A stretch of 64,000 nt of DNA, taken from Hordeum vulgare subsp. vulgare (Eukaryota > Streptophyta > Magnoliopsida > Poales > Poaceae). The translations under genes were made by a program, and so were the position numbers. Below the pieces are notes generated by a model that saw only the letters and a list, made by a program, of their open reading frames with translations, made no database searches and was not told the origin of the DNA. Location: NCBI RefSeq assembly GCF_904849725.1, contig NC_058518.1, forward strand, positions 415,283,081 to 415,347,080. Direction: 5' to 3'. How positions within the stretch are numbered: the stretch's first letter is position 1; the number at the start of each line of letters is the position of its first letter. Shown here one piece after another: positions 1 to 10,908 of the stretch.

Positions 1-722
1 GGGTCAGGCAAGTTCCGTTGGAGTAATGTTGGTCCACCTGAATGGGATCACGAGGTGAGTGCTCCATAGTGTGGGTAAAGTGTGCAACCTCTGCACAGTG
101 TCAAACCTATTCGAATAGCCGTGTCCACGATAATGGATAGCCCGACCAGACCTCAGTAGATGGTCAACCATGCTAATATTAGTAATGATGGAAGAATTCT
201 CGAGCTGAGTGGAGATGCTTGATGAGTATCTCGGTGGTTGTGAGACAACCCCCGGGCATGAATAAGTTGATAATCAGTATAACCAGTGGTATCATTTATA
301 ATTTGTTGCCATCTATTGTTTGCTGCATTACTTGATTCTTGTGAGCTTGCGAGTACGTTCCAAGTACTCATCTGGCATATCATGCCAGATGCAGGAGAAG
401 CCCAGGACGGAGGTCCTGATGGTCCGTACTAGGAAGTGTCCACACCAGTGTCCCTGTGTATGGAGTTGCCGCTATGTTCCGCTACGCCGTAGAAGTACTT
501 AGTAGTTTCGAGGCCTCACTATGTTTCATAAATAATGTAGATACGATCGCAGCGCCAAGGGTGCCTTTGGCCTCGCTATCGTTGTAAGATATGTACTTGT
601 AACCTTATGCTATCAATAAAGTCAGCTCAGTTCTGTTCCAAGTTGTTGCGTGTTTCCAGCAGACATGATATCTGGGTTGGAAACACTGGTAATCCGGTTT
701 GTTGAATCGGGGTGCCATAGCA
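1..722 (+). mobile_element. 3' part of the 5' LTR of a Ty3/gypsy chromovirus (gypsy-1)
   Basis: The window opens inside an LTR. Its right edge is fixed by a terminal CA at 721-722, followed two bases later by a tRNA-iMet primer binding site. A polyadenylation-type AATAAA lies at 615-620, about 100 bp before the LTR end, as expected for the R/U5 side. The LTR start is outside the window. The 3' LTR of the same element begins at 8053 with TGTAACACCC, but only its first part survives, so the two visible pieces may not overlap. I infer an LTR longer than about 1.5 kb. The family name is not assigned. Confidence 0.75.
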
Positions 723-724
723 CT

Positions 725-737
725 TGGTATCAGAGCC
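725..737 (+). promoter_or_regulatory. Primer binding site, tRNA-iMet type (gypsy-1)
   Basis: TGGTATCAGAGCC is the standard plant retrotransposon PBS complementary to the 3' end of initiator methionine tRNA. It sits two bases after the LTR end and sets the + orientation of gypsy-1. Confidence 0.9.
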
Positions 738-896
738 ATGCTGACTGTAGGTCACCCTAGTAGCCGCGTTAGCACGGCGAGTAGTATAGAGTCGTGAGTA
801 TGCATTTGCTTGCTGCATCTTGAGTGCTGCATTTGTTTGTTGCATGGCATGCATCATGATTCATTGTTTTACTAACCATTGGCTTTGTGAGTGTAG

Positions 897-1733
897 ATGG
901 CAGTAGTTCCGTATCATTTTTAGTATGAGCCTGCACCATCCTCCTTCCCATCACTGCTTCGGAACGTCTGGTTTCGACTATACCCTCATGGCGAGGAACC
1001 AGTGTACCAGGTGTTTCGGGAGCAGCTTGCCGAGTCCGTGTACGAGTTCCATGCTCAGGCTTACATGGTTGCCAGCTCGGATATTGGCAGCTATTCTCGC
1101 TCTACTAAGGGCGGAACGGCTTCTACTCCAAAGATGGCAATCCAGTTTGCTGCAGTGGAGGCTCTCACTAACTTGCGCTACCACGAGGTCGAGATGGAGA
1201 CTCCTCCAGGTTTCTTCCACTACCCCACCAGGTTGCCTTCGACAGGGCGAGTCATTTTTGCTCATGTACACCCGACATGTGAATGTGCGACTGCTGTACT
1301 GTCTCGCTATGTGAGCGCCAGCCATCATATGATTGTATCCCTAGCTGAGGAGCTATCCCGTCTACGGGCGGTACTTGTTATTGCAACTGAAGTGTGACCC
1401 CCACCCCAGTCTTCTGTTCCATCCCCATATGCACCACTAGTTGCACCACCACCTGGATTTGAGATTCCAGCTAGCTCTTCAGTGCCGCCAGGCACTTCGT
1501 TTGGCAGTCGCTGTGAGACTCCTTCTGAGTGGGCCTCACTCCTTGCCACTCCTGCTGCTCCGATGCTGAGGAATCGTGCTCCTTCTTTCTCGGGAGCAGG
1601 ACCGTCTCGTAAGTGTCGCCGTGTGGCCTTTGCTCCGGAGAATGAGGTCAACATCATCAGTTCAGACTCCGACTCAGGATCAGACGATGAGGAGTCAGAG
1701 GTCTTCCAGTGTTCGTGCCATCCGCGCCACTAG
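897..1733 (+). pseudogene. Extra ORF between PBS and gag of gypsy-1 (orf0-like), two in-frame stops
   Basis: From ATG 897 one frame runs 278 codons to the TAG at 1731-1733, broken only by TAG 921-923 and TGA 1395-1397. The uniform frame suggests a formerly continuous protein. Visible parts are a hydrophilic N-terminal half (residues about 10-165, with NVWFRLYPHGEEPVYQVF and AVEALTNLRYHEVEM), a Pro-rich linker, and a Ser/Asp/Glu-rich tail (SDSDSGSDDEESE). I recognise no enzymatic motif. An extra ORF upstream of gag (orf0) is known from rice gypsy elements RIRE3 and RIRE8, so this is probably a relative. The tandem chromovirus at 36-56 kb has an ORF in the same place that also ends in an acidic tail. 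Function unknown. Confidence 0.6.
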
Positions 1734-1973
1734 AGTCGAGGTTGGAGTTGTTGAGCATGCATCTTTGCATATGTCAACTGTCGTGTGAGCAGTCTAGTCA
1801 TGATGTTTCCCCTACTAACTTGCCATGAATGATGTTGAGTCCTATTGTATAATTATGTTATTTGCTTATTAGCTTTTCCATGTGAACTCTTTCATGGTGT
1901 TTTATGACCATGCTTTTCCCTTATGGATGTTGCTCATCGATTCGGTATTTTGCAATGGGAACAATAATTTAGG

Positions 1974-2637
1974 ATGAAAGGAAGTTGTACTCAAGGCGGC
2001 GATGGAACCCCTATCCGTCGATCCACCACACAGGCAGGTCAACCACCAGAAGACCTACCACCTCCACCACCCCAGGCACCAAATACTATGCAGATCATGA
2101 GGATGTTTGAGGAAAAGAGGAATCATGATCTTATGGAATTTCTGAGAAGCATGCAGGCTATGGTAGGCCAGAATAACAACAACGGGGCACGTTCCAACTT
2201 GTCAGACTTTCAGCGTACTAAGCCTCCCAATTTTGGCCAAGCCGTGGATCCAGTTGAAGCCGATGACTGGCTAAGGACTACGGAGAAGAAACTAGACATA
2301 GCCCATTGCGATGAAGTAGACAAGGTTCCTTTCGCCACTCACTACGTAGAAGGGCCAGCAGCTATATGGTGGCATAACACAAAGGCAACATGGCCCTGTG
2401 GAGAAGAGATTTCATGGGAAAGATTCAAGGAAGCATTCCGCAAATATCACATCCCTACAGGTATAATGAAGGTGAAGCAGAGAGAATTCCTTGCTCTTAC
2501 ACAAGGAGGCATGACAGTAGCCGAGTATCTAAACAAGTTCAACAATCTGGCACGATACTCTACCCATGATGTATCCACTGAGGAAAGGAAGATAGACCGC
2601 TTCATAGGAGGTCTGAATCATACTCTCCGTTGTCAGT
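1974..2637 (+). pseudogene. gag: Gag, N-terminal part (gypsy-1), cut by a solo LTR
   Basis: Starts at ATG 1974 after a 240-bp spacer. A Pro-rich leader is followed by a Retrotrans_gag capsid domain with the usual landmarks: DDWLRTTEKKLDIA, then FATHYVEGPAAIWWHN, ISWERFKEAFRKYHIP, MKVKQREFLALTQGGMTVAEY and FNNLARYS. Gag forms the virus-like particle that packages element RNA. The reading is intact to LNHTLRCQL, where an inserted LTR (2638-4243) breaks it. The open frame runs on to 2714, but the extra codons come from the insert. The gene resumes at 4249 in the same frame. Confidence 0.9.
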
Positions 2638-4243
2638 TGTGCTTCCCTGGCAACTGCGAGAGGAATAGTTGTGTCGACGGCACTAGGAATCATTTTGCTA
2701 CGGCTACGCCTTAAGGGACTTCCTAGGCAAATATGCAAAGGATTTCCCCCGTGGCCTTGGAGCCTTGCGTTGGTGTTCCCTTGAAGCGGAAAGGGTGATG
2801 TAGCACAGCGGTGGCAAGTATTTCCCTCAGTTTGAGAACCAAGGTATCGATCCAGTGGAGGAGTATCACAAGATCTTGCACAAACACAAATAACCTGCTC
2901 CCAACGCTATGAAGGGGTTGTCAATCCCTTATAGATTGTTTGCCAAGTGAGAACTGAAAGCAACAAAGCAACAAAGCAAAGTAAAAGTGGAGGTGTCAAC
3001 GATAGATGTGAATAGACCCGGGGGGCGTAGTGTTTACTAGTGGCTTCTCTCATAAAGCAAGTAGACGGTGGGTGAACAAATTACTGTCGAGCAATTGATA
3101 GAACCGCGCAAAGTCGTGACGATATATATGGCAATGATTATATCTATAGGCATCACGTCCAAAACAAGTAGACCCATACTTTCTGCATCTACTACTATTA
3201 CTCCACACGTCGACCGCTATCGAGCATGCATCTAGTGTATTAAGTCCAAAAGAACAGAGTAACGCCTTAAGCAAGATGACATGATGTAGATGGACAATCT
3301 CATATCAACGACAGAGCCCATCTTGTTACCCTTGATGGCAACTACTCAATGTGTGCCTTGCTGCCCCTACTGTCACTGGGAAAGGTCACCACGTGGTAAG
3401 AACCCAAAACCAAGCACTTCTCCCATTGCAAGAATCATAGATCTAGTTGGTCAAACAAAACCCAAGAGTCGGAGAGACTTACAAGGATATCAAATCATGC
3501 ATATAAGAAATCAGCAAAGACTCAAATATATATCATAGATAGTCTGGTCACAAATCCACAATTCATCAGATCTCGACAAACACACCGCCACAGATGATTA
3601 CATCGGATAGATCTCCATGAAGATCATGGAGAACTTTGTATTGAGGATCTAAGAGAGAGAAGAAACCATCTAGCTACTAACTACGGACCCGTAGGTCTGA
3701 AGTGAACTACTCACGAGTCATTGGAGGGCGATGATGATGATGAAGAAGCCCTCCAACTCCAAAGTCCCCTCCGGCAGGGCGCCAGGAAGGGTCTCCAGAT
3801 GAGATCTCACAGAAACGGAAGCTTGCGGCGGCGGACAAGTATTTTCGAGGCTCCCTGATTTTTTGCTGTATTTTAGGGAATATATAGGCCAAAGATCTAG
3901 GTCAGGGGGTGCTCAGGGAGGCTACAAGCCCTGCCACCGCCGCCTCCCCTGGTGGCGGAGTGTGGGCTTGTGGGCTCCCAGGAGCCCTCCTGGCTTGGCC
4001 CACAGGCCCCCTGATCTTCTTCCTTTTGGGAAAAATCATTTCGGGGATTTTATTCCGTTTGGACTCCGTTCCAAAATCAGATCTGAAAAGAGCCAAAAAC
4101 ATAGAAAAAACAGGAACTGGCACTTGGCACTGAATTAATAAGTTAGTCCCAAAAAAAGATATAAAAGGTACATAAAACATCCAAATATGACAAGATAACA
4201 ACATGAAACCATCAAAAATTATAGATACGTTTGAGACATATCA
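2638..4243 (-). mobile_element. Solo LTR inserted in gag of gypsy-1
   Basis: The 1606-bp insert begins TGTGCTTCCC and ends CATATCA on the + strand, giving TG...CA ends. It is flanked by a near-perfect 5-bp duplication (TCAGT 2633-2637, TCAGC 4244-4248). The gag frame resumes exactly across it (CQL before, QLCML after). Read on the minus strand it starts TGATATGTCTCAAACGTATC, the common Triticeae TGATACGTCT...CGTATC LTR type; a truncated relative lies at 22056-22802. No internal coding region or second LTR is present, so a solo LTR is the simplest reading. The left 30 bp resemble a degenerate tRNA-Asp PBS, so the left border may hold a few bases of internal sequence. ORFs within it are spurious. 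Confidence 0.65.
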
Positions 4244-4248
4244 TCAGC

Positions 4249-4709
4249 TCTGTATGTTGGACTTTCAAGACTTCCAGACTCTTGTGAACAAAGCCTTCAT
4301 AGCCGAATGAGAGCTTAAGACCGGGTACGATGACCGCAAGAGGAAGTTTGAACCCAAGAAGGACAACAAGGAACAGATTGCAGAGAAGCCACATACCTGG
4401 CAACCAAACACCACCGTCTACAAGCCTACTTGGAACAATAGTAACAATACCAATAAGACAGTAAGCCAGAACAAGGCCTTCGGCAAACAGGCAATACTAG
4501 AGGATTGCCGCCGCAACAACACCTCTTTCACTTGTGCCCAAAGTGGACACTATGCAAAGCAGTGCCCCACAAATAACAGAAAACCATCCTCTGAGATCAA
4601 GCCGCAGGTCAACACCATTGGCCGCTGCCCTAACCCTAAATATAATCAAGGACGCATCTACTATATCTCCGTCGAAGAAGCGTGCGAAGCTCCACAAGTC
4701 GTTATCGGT
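4249..4709 (+). pseudogene. gag: Gag C-terminus with damaged zinc knuckle (gypsy-1)
   Basis: Continues the gag frame after the LTR insert: LDFQDFQTLVNKAF, then an in-frame TGA at 4308-4310. A basic segment follows ([13 protein letters not shown]), then an Asn-rich stretch. The nucleocapsid zinc knuckle appears as [14 protein letters not shown] near 4520-4560. The CX2CX4HX4C spacing is kept but the first Cys is Ser, so zinc binding would be lost. The frame runs straight into the protease, so gag and pol were one polyprotein. Confidence 0.8.
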
Positions 4710-5813
4710 ATGTTCCCTGTTAACAACATACCCCCAATAGTTTTATTTGATTCAGGGGCTTCCCACTCATTTACTCCGAGGAGTTTTGCGACCATGCACC
4801 AATTTTCTCCTTCGTTGTTGGATAAAATCATGGTGGTACAATCCCCTGGCTCTATGCTCAGAACAAATCTCATAGACCGAGATCTGGAAATACGGATACA
4901 AGGAGCTACATTTCCAACTGCACTGATTGCTATCAAATCCTCACGATTAGATGTGATACTCGGAATGGACTGGTTGACACCCCATCAAGTGTGTATCAAC
5001 TATGCTACCAGAACTGCGATGCTGGTTAATCCGGCCAAACAAACCGTCCAATTTCTTGCCAACAAGATGAAGTCAAGGAAAGGAATGGCAAACCAAGCAA
5101 ATGTCACGGACATGAACTTGATTCCGGTGGTATGCAAATTTTCGGACCTGTTCCCCGAGGAATTACCGAGCATTCCACCTGACCGGGAGTTGGAATTCGC
5201 GATTGAATTAGTCCCCGGTATTGCCCCTTTTTACAAGAAATACTATCGTATGACAGGTCCAGAGTTGGCAGAGCTAAAGAAACAATTGGATGAATTACTG
5301 CAAAAAGGATACATCCACCCAAGCATCTCACCATGGGGATCACTAGTGCTGTTTGTGAAGAAGAAGGATGGAAGTTTGAGAATGTGCATAGACTATCGTC
5401 AACTAAATGAGGTCACTATTAAAAATAAGTACCCGCTCCCACGCATTGATGACTTATTCGACCAGTTAAGTGGAGCACGAGTATTCTCCAAAATTGACCT
5501 CAGGACTGGATATCATCAGTTGAAAATCAGAAAAGAAGATATACCTAAGACAGCGTTCACCACCCGATATGGCATGTATGAGTTTACGGTCATGTCATTC
5601 GGACTAACGAATGCTCCATCCTATTTCATGAGCATGATGAACAAGATCTTCATGGATTTCCTGGACAAATTTGTGGTAGTGTTCGTTGATGATATCCTGA
5701 TATATTCTAAGGATGAAGAAGAGCACAAGCGACACCTCCGTGCTGTCTTGGAAAGATTGAGATCCCATCAACTGTATGCCAAGTTCAGTAAATACAAGTT
5801 CTGGCTAAAATAA
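4710..5813 (+). pseudogene. pol: Pol: aspartic protease and reverse transcriptase, N-terminal part (gypsy-1)
   Basis: The protease active site [10 protein letters not shown] lies at residues 11-20 of this frame, followed by [10 protein letters not shown] motifs follow in order: [66 protein letters not shown], and the catalytic FVDDIL (the YVDD box). The protein copies element RNA into DNA. The frame is closed by TAA 5811-5813, just after FSKYKFWLK, inside RT, so this copy is dead. ATG 4710 is only the first Met after the knuckle; the true polyprotein began at 1974. Confidence 0.92.
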
Positions 5814-6697
5814 GTGGTATTTTTGGGACACATCCTGTCAAAACAAGGTGTGGCGTCGACCCGAGTAAGGTAACATCAGTATTAAACTGGAAAACACCAG
5901 CCTCGGTGACCGAAGTCCGTAGCTTCCTGGGATTGGCAGGCTACTACCGACGATTCATAGAAGGCTTCTCCAAGATAGCTAAGCCACTGACAGAATTGCT
6001 CAAGAAAAATAAGAGATTCGTCTGGACGACAGCATGCAAAAGCAGTTTCCTGGAATTAAAAACAAGACTAACGACCGCACCTGTCCTAGTCCTTCCGGAC
6101 ATTCACAAGAGTTTTGACATTTACTATGATACCTCCCGACGAGCAATAGGTTGTGTGCTGATGCAGGAAGGAAAGGTTGTAGCATACGCATCTCGACAGC
6201 TACGACCGCATGAAGAGAACCACCCCACACATGACTTGGAGCTATCAGCCGTGGTTCATGCCTTGAAAATTTGGAGGCATTACCTTATTGGACAACTGTG
6301 TGAAATATACACGGACCACAAAAGTCTTAAGTATATTTTCAACCAGCCATATCTGAATCTCACGCAACGACGATGGCTTGAACTAGTCAAGGACTATGAC
6401 CTTGGAATCAATTATCATCCGGGAAAAGCCAATGTGGTTGCAGACACTCTTAGTAGAAAGCCAATCATGGTAAATGCATTAATGGGAAGGATGCATCCGA
6501 GACTGCAAGAAGAATTCGCTAGTCTCAACATGATACTATGCGCTCCAACTACTCCACAGACCCTAGAAATTACCCCCACCCTCATAGAAGAAATCAAGAA
6601 AGCTCAAGGATCAGATGAGGGAATCAGGAAGATCAAAGAGTCGCTGCCAAAAGGGGAGGACAAATCCTTCCGAGTGGATAACCAAGGCATTTTATAG
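5814..6697 (+). pseudogene. pol: Pol: RT thumb and RNase H (gypsy-1), frameshifted
   Basis: After the stop at 5813, [11 protein letters not shown] is still readable, then a one-base loss near 5855 shifts the frame. From 5906 the frame carries [20 protein letters not shown] (RT connection) and an RNase H domain: [10 protein letters not shown] (canonical YCDAS changed), [40 protein letters not shown] and [14 protein letters not shown]. RNase H removes the RNA strand of the hybrid during reverse transcription. The frame ends at TAG 6695-6697, after DNQGIL. That is a stop in what should be the RNase H-integrase linker. Confidence 0.9.
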
Positions 6698-8065
6698 TTC
6701 GAGAGACGGATATGTGTCCCCGACCAGGATAGCCTGAGAGAGCAAATACTCAGAGAAGCGCATGATTCCACATATTCTATTCATCGAGGAGGTACGAAGA
6801 TGTACCAAGATCTAAGAAAGACATTTTGGTGGTCAGGAATGCGAAGGGATATAGCCTATTATGTCGCGTGCTGTGATATATGCAACAAGGTTAAGGCAGA
6901 ACACCAAAAGCCCGCTGGGTTACTACAACCTTTACCTGTTCCCCAGTGGAAGTGGGACGACATATGCATGGACTTCATTGTAGGACTACCCAAGTCGACA
7001 AGGGGCAATGATGCTACCTGGGTCATTGTGGATATGCTCACTAAAGTAGCCCACTTTATTCCGGTGAAGACCACTTTCAACGCCAATCAACTGGCCCAGT
7101 TATACATGTCCCGGATAGTAAGCCTCCATGGAGTACCCAAGTCGATCACCTCAGATAGAGGCTCTCTATTCACCTCGGCATTCTGGCTATGACTACATCA
7201 AGCTTTGGGAACCATGCTGAAACACAGCACAACATACCACCCTCAGACGGATGGACAGATAGAAAGAGTGAACCAAATACTCGAGGACATGCTTCGGTCA
7301 TGTGCTCTCACCCATGGACCCAAATGGGAAGACAACCTACCCTATGCCGAATTTTCTTACAACAACAACTATCAGACGAGTCTGAAGATGTCACCATTCA
7401 AGGCCTTATATGGAATAAAGTGGCGTACCCCTTTGAACTGGTCCCAAACAAGAGATAGTCGCATCTTTGGAAGAAACTTCATGCTGGAGGCTGAGAAACA
7501 GGTCAAAGATAGTCAGGAACGCCTTCATGCAGCCAAGTCCCCTCAGAAAAGCTATTATGATCCAAAGCACCGGGAAGTGACCTTCGAACCAGGAGAATAT
7601 GCTTACCTCCGAGTAACCCCCATGAGAGGAGTAAAAATGTTTCGCACACGGGGAAAGCTCGCGCCAAGGCATATCGGTCCCTTTCCAGTGATCGTGAGAA
7701 GAGGCAGAGTCGCCTATCAGTTAGAATTACCGCCCGAATTGTTACGTGTGCACGATGTCTTTGAAATCTCACAACTAAGAAAGTGTATTGCACCGCCAAT
7801 TAAGCAGGCAGATATGAGTGAGCTAGAATTGGCTAAGGATCTGACCTATGAGCAGAAACCCGTCGGAATTTTGGATGACATGGAAAGAACTACCAGGAGT
7901 AAAGTGCTCAAGTCTTATAAGGTACTCTGGGAACACCATACTGAGGAAGAGGCTACCTGGGAGAGAGAAGATTTCTTGAGATCCGCATATCCATACTTGT
8001 TCCCTGAGCAACCGAATCTCGAGGACGAGATTCATCCTAAGGGGGGTAGGCTTGTAACACCCTGA
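6698..8065 (+). pseudogene. pol: Pol: integrase with chromodomain-like C-terminus (gypsy-1)
   Basis: The integrase HHCC zinc-binding region reads HDSTYSIH ... [15 protein letters not shown]. The catalytic core shows MDFIVGLP (first Asp), TSDRGSLFTS (second Asp) and QIERVNQILEDM (Glu). The frame is broken by TGA 7190-7192 in FWL*, then continues in the same frame from 7205. The C-terminal region has GPFPVIVRRGRVAYQLELP and VHDVFEISQLRKC. It ends in a chromodomain-like tail, EQKPVGILDD ... VLWEHHTEEEATWERE, which defines chromoviruses (Tekay/Del type by resemblance). The domain is thought to steer integration to chromatin. The coding sequence reaches the polypurine tract. Confidence 0.9.
8039..8050 (+). 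promoter_or_regulatory. Polypurine tract (gypsy-1)
   Basis: AAGGGGGGTAGG lies two bases before the 3' LTR start. It is the priming site for second-strand synthesis and confirms the element's orientation. Confidence 0.8.
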
Positions 8066-8880
8066 TTTTCAAACTATCTCTTTTCAAAATATTTTGGAGT
8101 TTCACTTGCAAATTGGTGGATTTTCAAATTTTCTCAAGCAAGTTGGATTGTGAGTCTCTGATTTCTTGTCACAAGCAACCCAAAACCTTTTTCCTCTTGC
8201 CAAAACCTTCCTTGGAATAATTTGCAATATTTGAATCTTTCAAATAATTCTTTTTCTATTTTGGGGAAATTATGGCATCACCATGGGTTGTGAAGCAACC
8301 TATAGTTGGGATAAGCTATTGACCCCAAAACTTTTTCCACATGTTCTCAGTATAATATGATTTCAAAATATTCAAAAATATTTCATTCCCAATATAAAAT
8401 TTTGGCTAGAAAGTTTATTTATTTTCTGACCACAATTGTCACTTTGTGAAGCAACCTTATCTTTCCTGTTTTAGAAAATTCCCAATAAATTCTCTTAGCT
8501 CCAAGGGATCATATTTAGTTCAAATATGAAAAACATCTCATGGTCTAGTACAAGCTTTGAGCAGGAAAACTCTGCTAAGTTTCTGTTAAAACTTAACCTT
8601 TGTGAAGGAAGTGCTAGCTAGGGGTGCACCAATGATGTGAATTTTTTGGACATGTGTGTACTACTAAATAATAATACTCCACAAAGTTTCACCATTAGTA
8701 GGGCCTGCATGTGAGTGCCATGAGCTCATTTGCATTCTGGACCAAAAAATGATTTACAAAGGAACTATATTCATTTGATCTGCAAATCCTTTCAAACTTT
8801 GCCAGTCTATAGTCTTTCCTATGCTGATTAACCCATACATGCTAGCTTGCCCTAACCCTAACCAATTTTAGCTCTAGATC
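8053..8880 (+). mobile_element. 3' LTR of gypsy-1, 5' part only
   Basis: Starts TGTAACACCCTG right after the polypurine tract, the usual chromovirus LTR start. About 830 bp of AT-rich U3-like sequence follows, with no recognisable gene. The right limit is approximate: near 8880 the sequence character changes and nothing matching the visible end of the 5' LTR (1-722) is found, so the LTR is truncated by later events. Confidence 0.6.
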
Positions 8881-9389
8881 CTCCCCAAGTTTGCAGGCAG
8901 AAGATGTAGTTGATGCTACACTTCGAAGGAGTGAGTGACTGGTCGAACTAGTGATAGATGGTGACTGGAAAGAGTGACGTCGACGCAATGGACCAGGTCC
9001 CCGGGCTTGTGTGGCCTTGTGGCAGCCGTAACCGTGGTAACCACGGTACTGGCATGCCACAGCGCGCGTTGTGCAGACCCATGGCGGTTATAAATATGCA
9101 AAGACATGCATATTTATAGATGTCGCCCTTTCGAACGGGAGACGCATACTGGTCACGCATACTCATGATTGAAGAAACCTATATATAGCTAGCAAGTTTC
9201 ATCGGCACGAAGACCGGGACAGAGCAAATTAAGGGGGTAGGTGGAGAAGTCATTTGTGCTCACCAACAAACGTAGGGACGGAGCTCGTCCAACGCACGTG
9301 GAGGTCGTCGAACAACTGCACATTGAAATTCACCCGATCAACACAAATATGATGTTTTTATAAGATAATCAAAAAATATGTGACCTAAC
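8881..9389. other. Unassigned segment between the truncated LTR and the CACTA interior
   Basis: No gene is supported. Visible are a perfect palindrome around 9028-9043 (ACCGTGGTAACCACGGT) and a TATATATAG near 9180-9188. The segment may be part of the truncated gypsy LTR or the damaged left side of the CACTA element; I cannot decide which. Confidence 0.4.
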
Positions 9390-9618
9390 TCTTATTTTCT
9401 TTTTTATTTTTTCCTCTTATTCTTCTTCTTATTATTATTATTCTTATTTTCTTTTTTCTTTTTTCCTCTTATTCTTCTTCTCATTCTTCTTCTTTTCTTC
9501 TCTTCTTCTTCTTCTTATTCTTATTCTTATTCTTTTTTTCTTTTTTTCTTTTTTCCTCTTATTCTTCTTCTCATTCTTCTTCTTTTATTCTTCTCTTCTT
9601 CTTCTTCTTCTTCTTCTT

Positions 9619-9649
<31 letters not shown>

Positions 9650-9737
9650 TTCTTCTTCTTATTATTCTTATTTTCTTTTTTGTTTTTTCCTCTTATTCTT
9701 CTTCTCCTTCTTCTTGTTTTCTTCTCTTCTTCTTCTT

Positions 9738-9768
<31 letters not shown>

Positions 9769-9945
9769 TTTTCTTTTTTCCTCTTATTCTTGGCTTCCTC
9801 TCCTATTTTTCTTCTTATTCTTCTTTCTTCTCCTTCCCTTCCTTTTCCCTCTTCTTCTTTTCCTTCTTCTTCTTATTTTTTTTCTTCTCCTTTGTCCTTC
9901 TTCTTCTTCTCCTTTCTCCTTCTTCTTCTTCTCCTTTTCTCCTTT
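9390..9945 (+). repeat. Long polypyrimidine (TTC/TTA) microsatellite
   Basis: About 555 bp of almost pure pyrimidine on the + strand, made of TTC, TTCC, TTA and T-runs, including a long pure CTT tract around 9595-9650. Ser/Leu/Phe-only frames across it are artefacts. It lies inside the CACTA-derived region. Confidence 0.9.
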
Positions 9946-10082
9946 ACTAAACAGGAAACTAACCTAAGTAAACCTAAACTAAAAGTGAACCTAAACTAAA
10001 CTAAAACTAAGCCAAAACCTCACTAAAACATATAACTAATTAAACAAAAACTACTAAAAAAAGAAGAAAAAAACTAACCGAA

Positions 10083-10615
10083 GGAGGGCAGCAGGGGGAG
10101 GAGGGCCGCAGGGGGAGGAGAGGCCGCAGGGGGAGGAGGGCAGCAGGGGGAGGAGGGGCACGGTGAGGGGCGCGAGGAGGGCGGCGGCGGTGGGGTGGGG
10201 CGCTGGGGTGGGGGTGGCGGCGGCGGTGGGGCAGGGAGGCAGGAGGAGGGCGCGGCGGCGGTGGTGGTGTCGGGGGTGAGAGAGAGGGGTGTCAGGGTGG
10301 AGGAGGGGGTGCAGGGCGGCGGTGGAGGAGGGTGTAGGGCGGTCGGGGAGGAGGAGGGGGCGCAGGGCGGCGGTGCAGGAGGGTGCAGGGCGGCCGGGGT
10401 GGAGGAGGGGGCGCAGGGCGGCGGTAGAGGAGGAGGGCGCAGGGCGGCCGGGGAGGAGGAGGGCACAGGGCGGCCGGGGAGGAGAAGGGCGCAGGGCGGC
10501 GCAGGGAGGCCGGAGGAGGGCGCAGCGGCGATGGTGGTGTCGGGGTGAGAGAGAGGGTGTCGGGGTGGCTGTTAGGGGGGAGAGAGAGGCGCGTGGGGGT
10601 AGGGCTACCGGCCGT
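10083..10615 (+). repeat. G-rich purine tract with imperfect GGAGG/GGGCGGC repeats
   Basis: About 530 bp dominated by GGAGGAGG, GCAGGG and GGGCGGC units, with G-runs of 3-7 all on the + strand. It follows the pyrimidine tract after a 130-bp A-rich spacer (9950-10080). Pro/Ala-rich frames on the minus strand and Gly/Arg frames on the + strand are compositional artefacts. Confidence 0.85.
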
Positions 10616-10908
10616 TAGGGGGCACCCTCTTTGATGTCCGCCTCCCGACGGCACAGAGGAGAAAAGCGGACGGCAAAGAAAGAGGCCGTTAGGGGGGAGA
10701 GAGGGGCTGCGGGGTGGGCCGCCCACCCTCTTTGCCGTCTGCCTGCATGCTCTTTGTCGTGAGCTGGCAGATGGCAAAGAGCTGGCTGATGGCAAATAGT
10801 ACCTTTGGCATCAGCCTGCTCTTTGTCGTCCGGTTTCTGGTAGCTGATGGCAAAGAGGGTCTTTGCCATCAGCCAGCACACGGCAAAGAAGCAACAGATG
10901 GCAAATAA

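Noticed and set aside
8850..8863. CCCTAACCCTAACC, telomere-like repeat
   Set aside because: Only two units inside an LTR; far too short for an interstitial telomeric array.
9680..9999. Ser/Leu/Phe-rich frames of 69-95 codons
   Set aside because: They are translations of the CTT microsatellite in three frames and follow from composition alone.
10074..10795. Pro-, Gly- and Arg-rich frames on both strands
   Set aside because: Artefacts of the G-rich tract; no domain, no start context, and overlapping in most frames.
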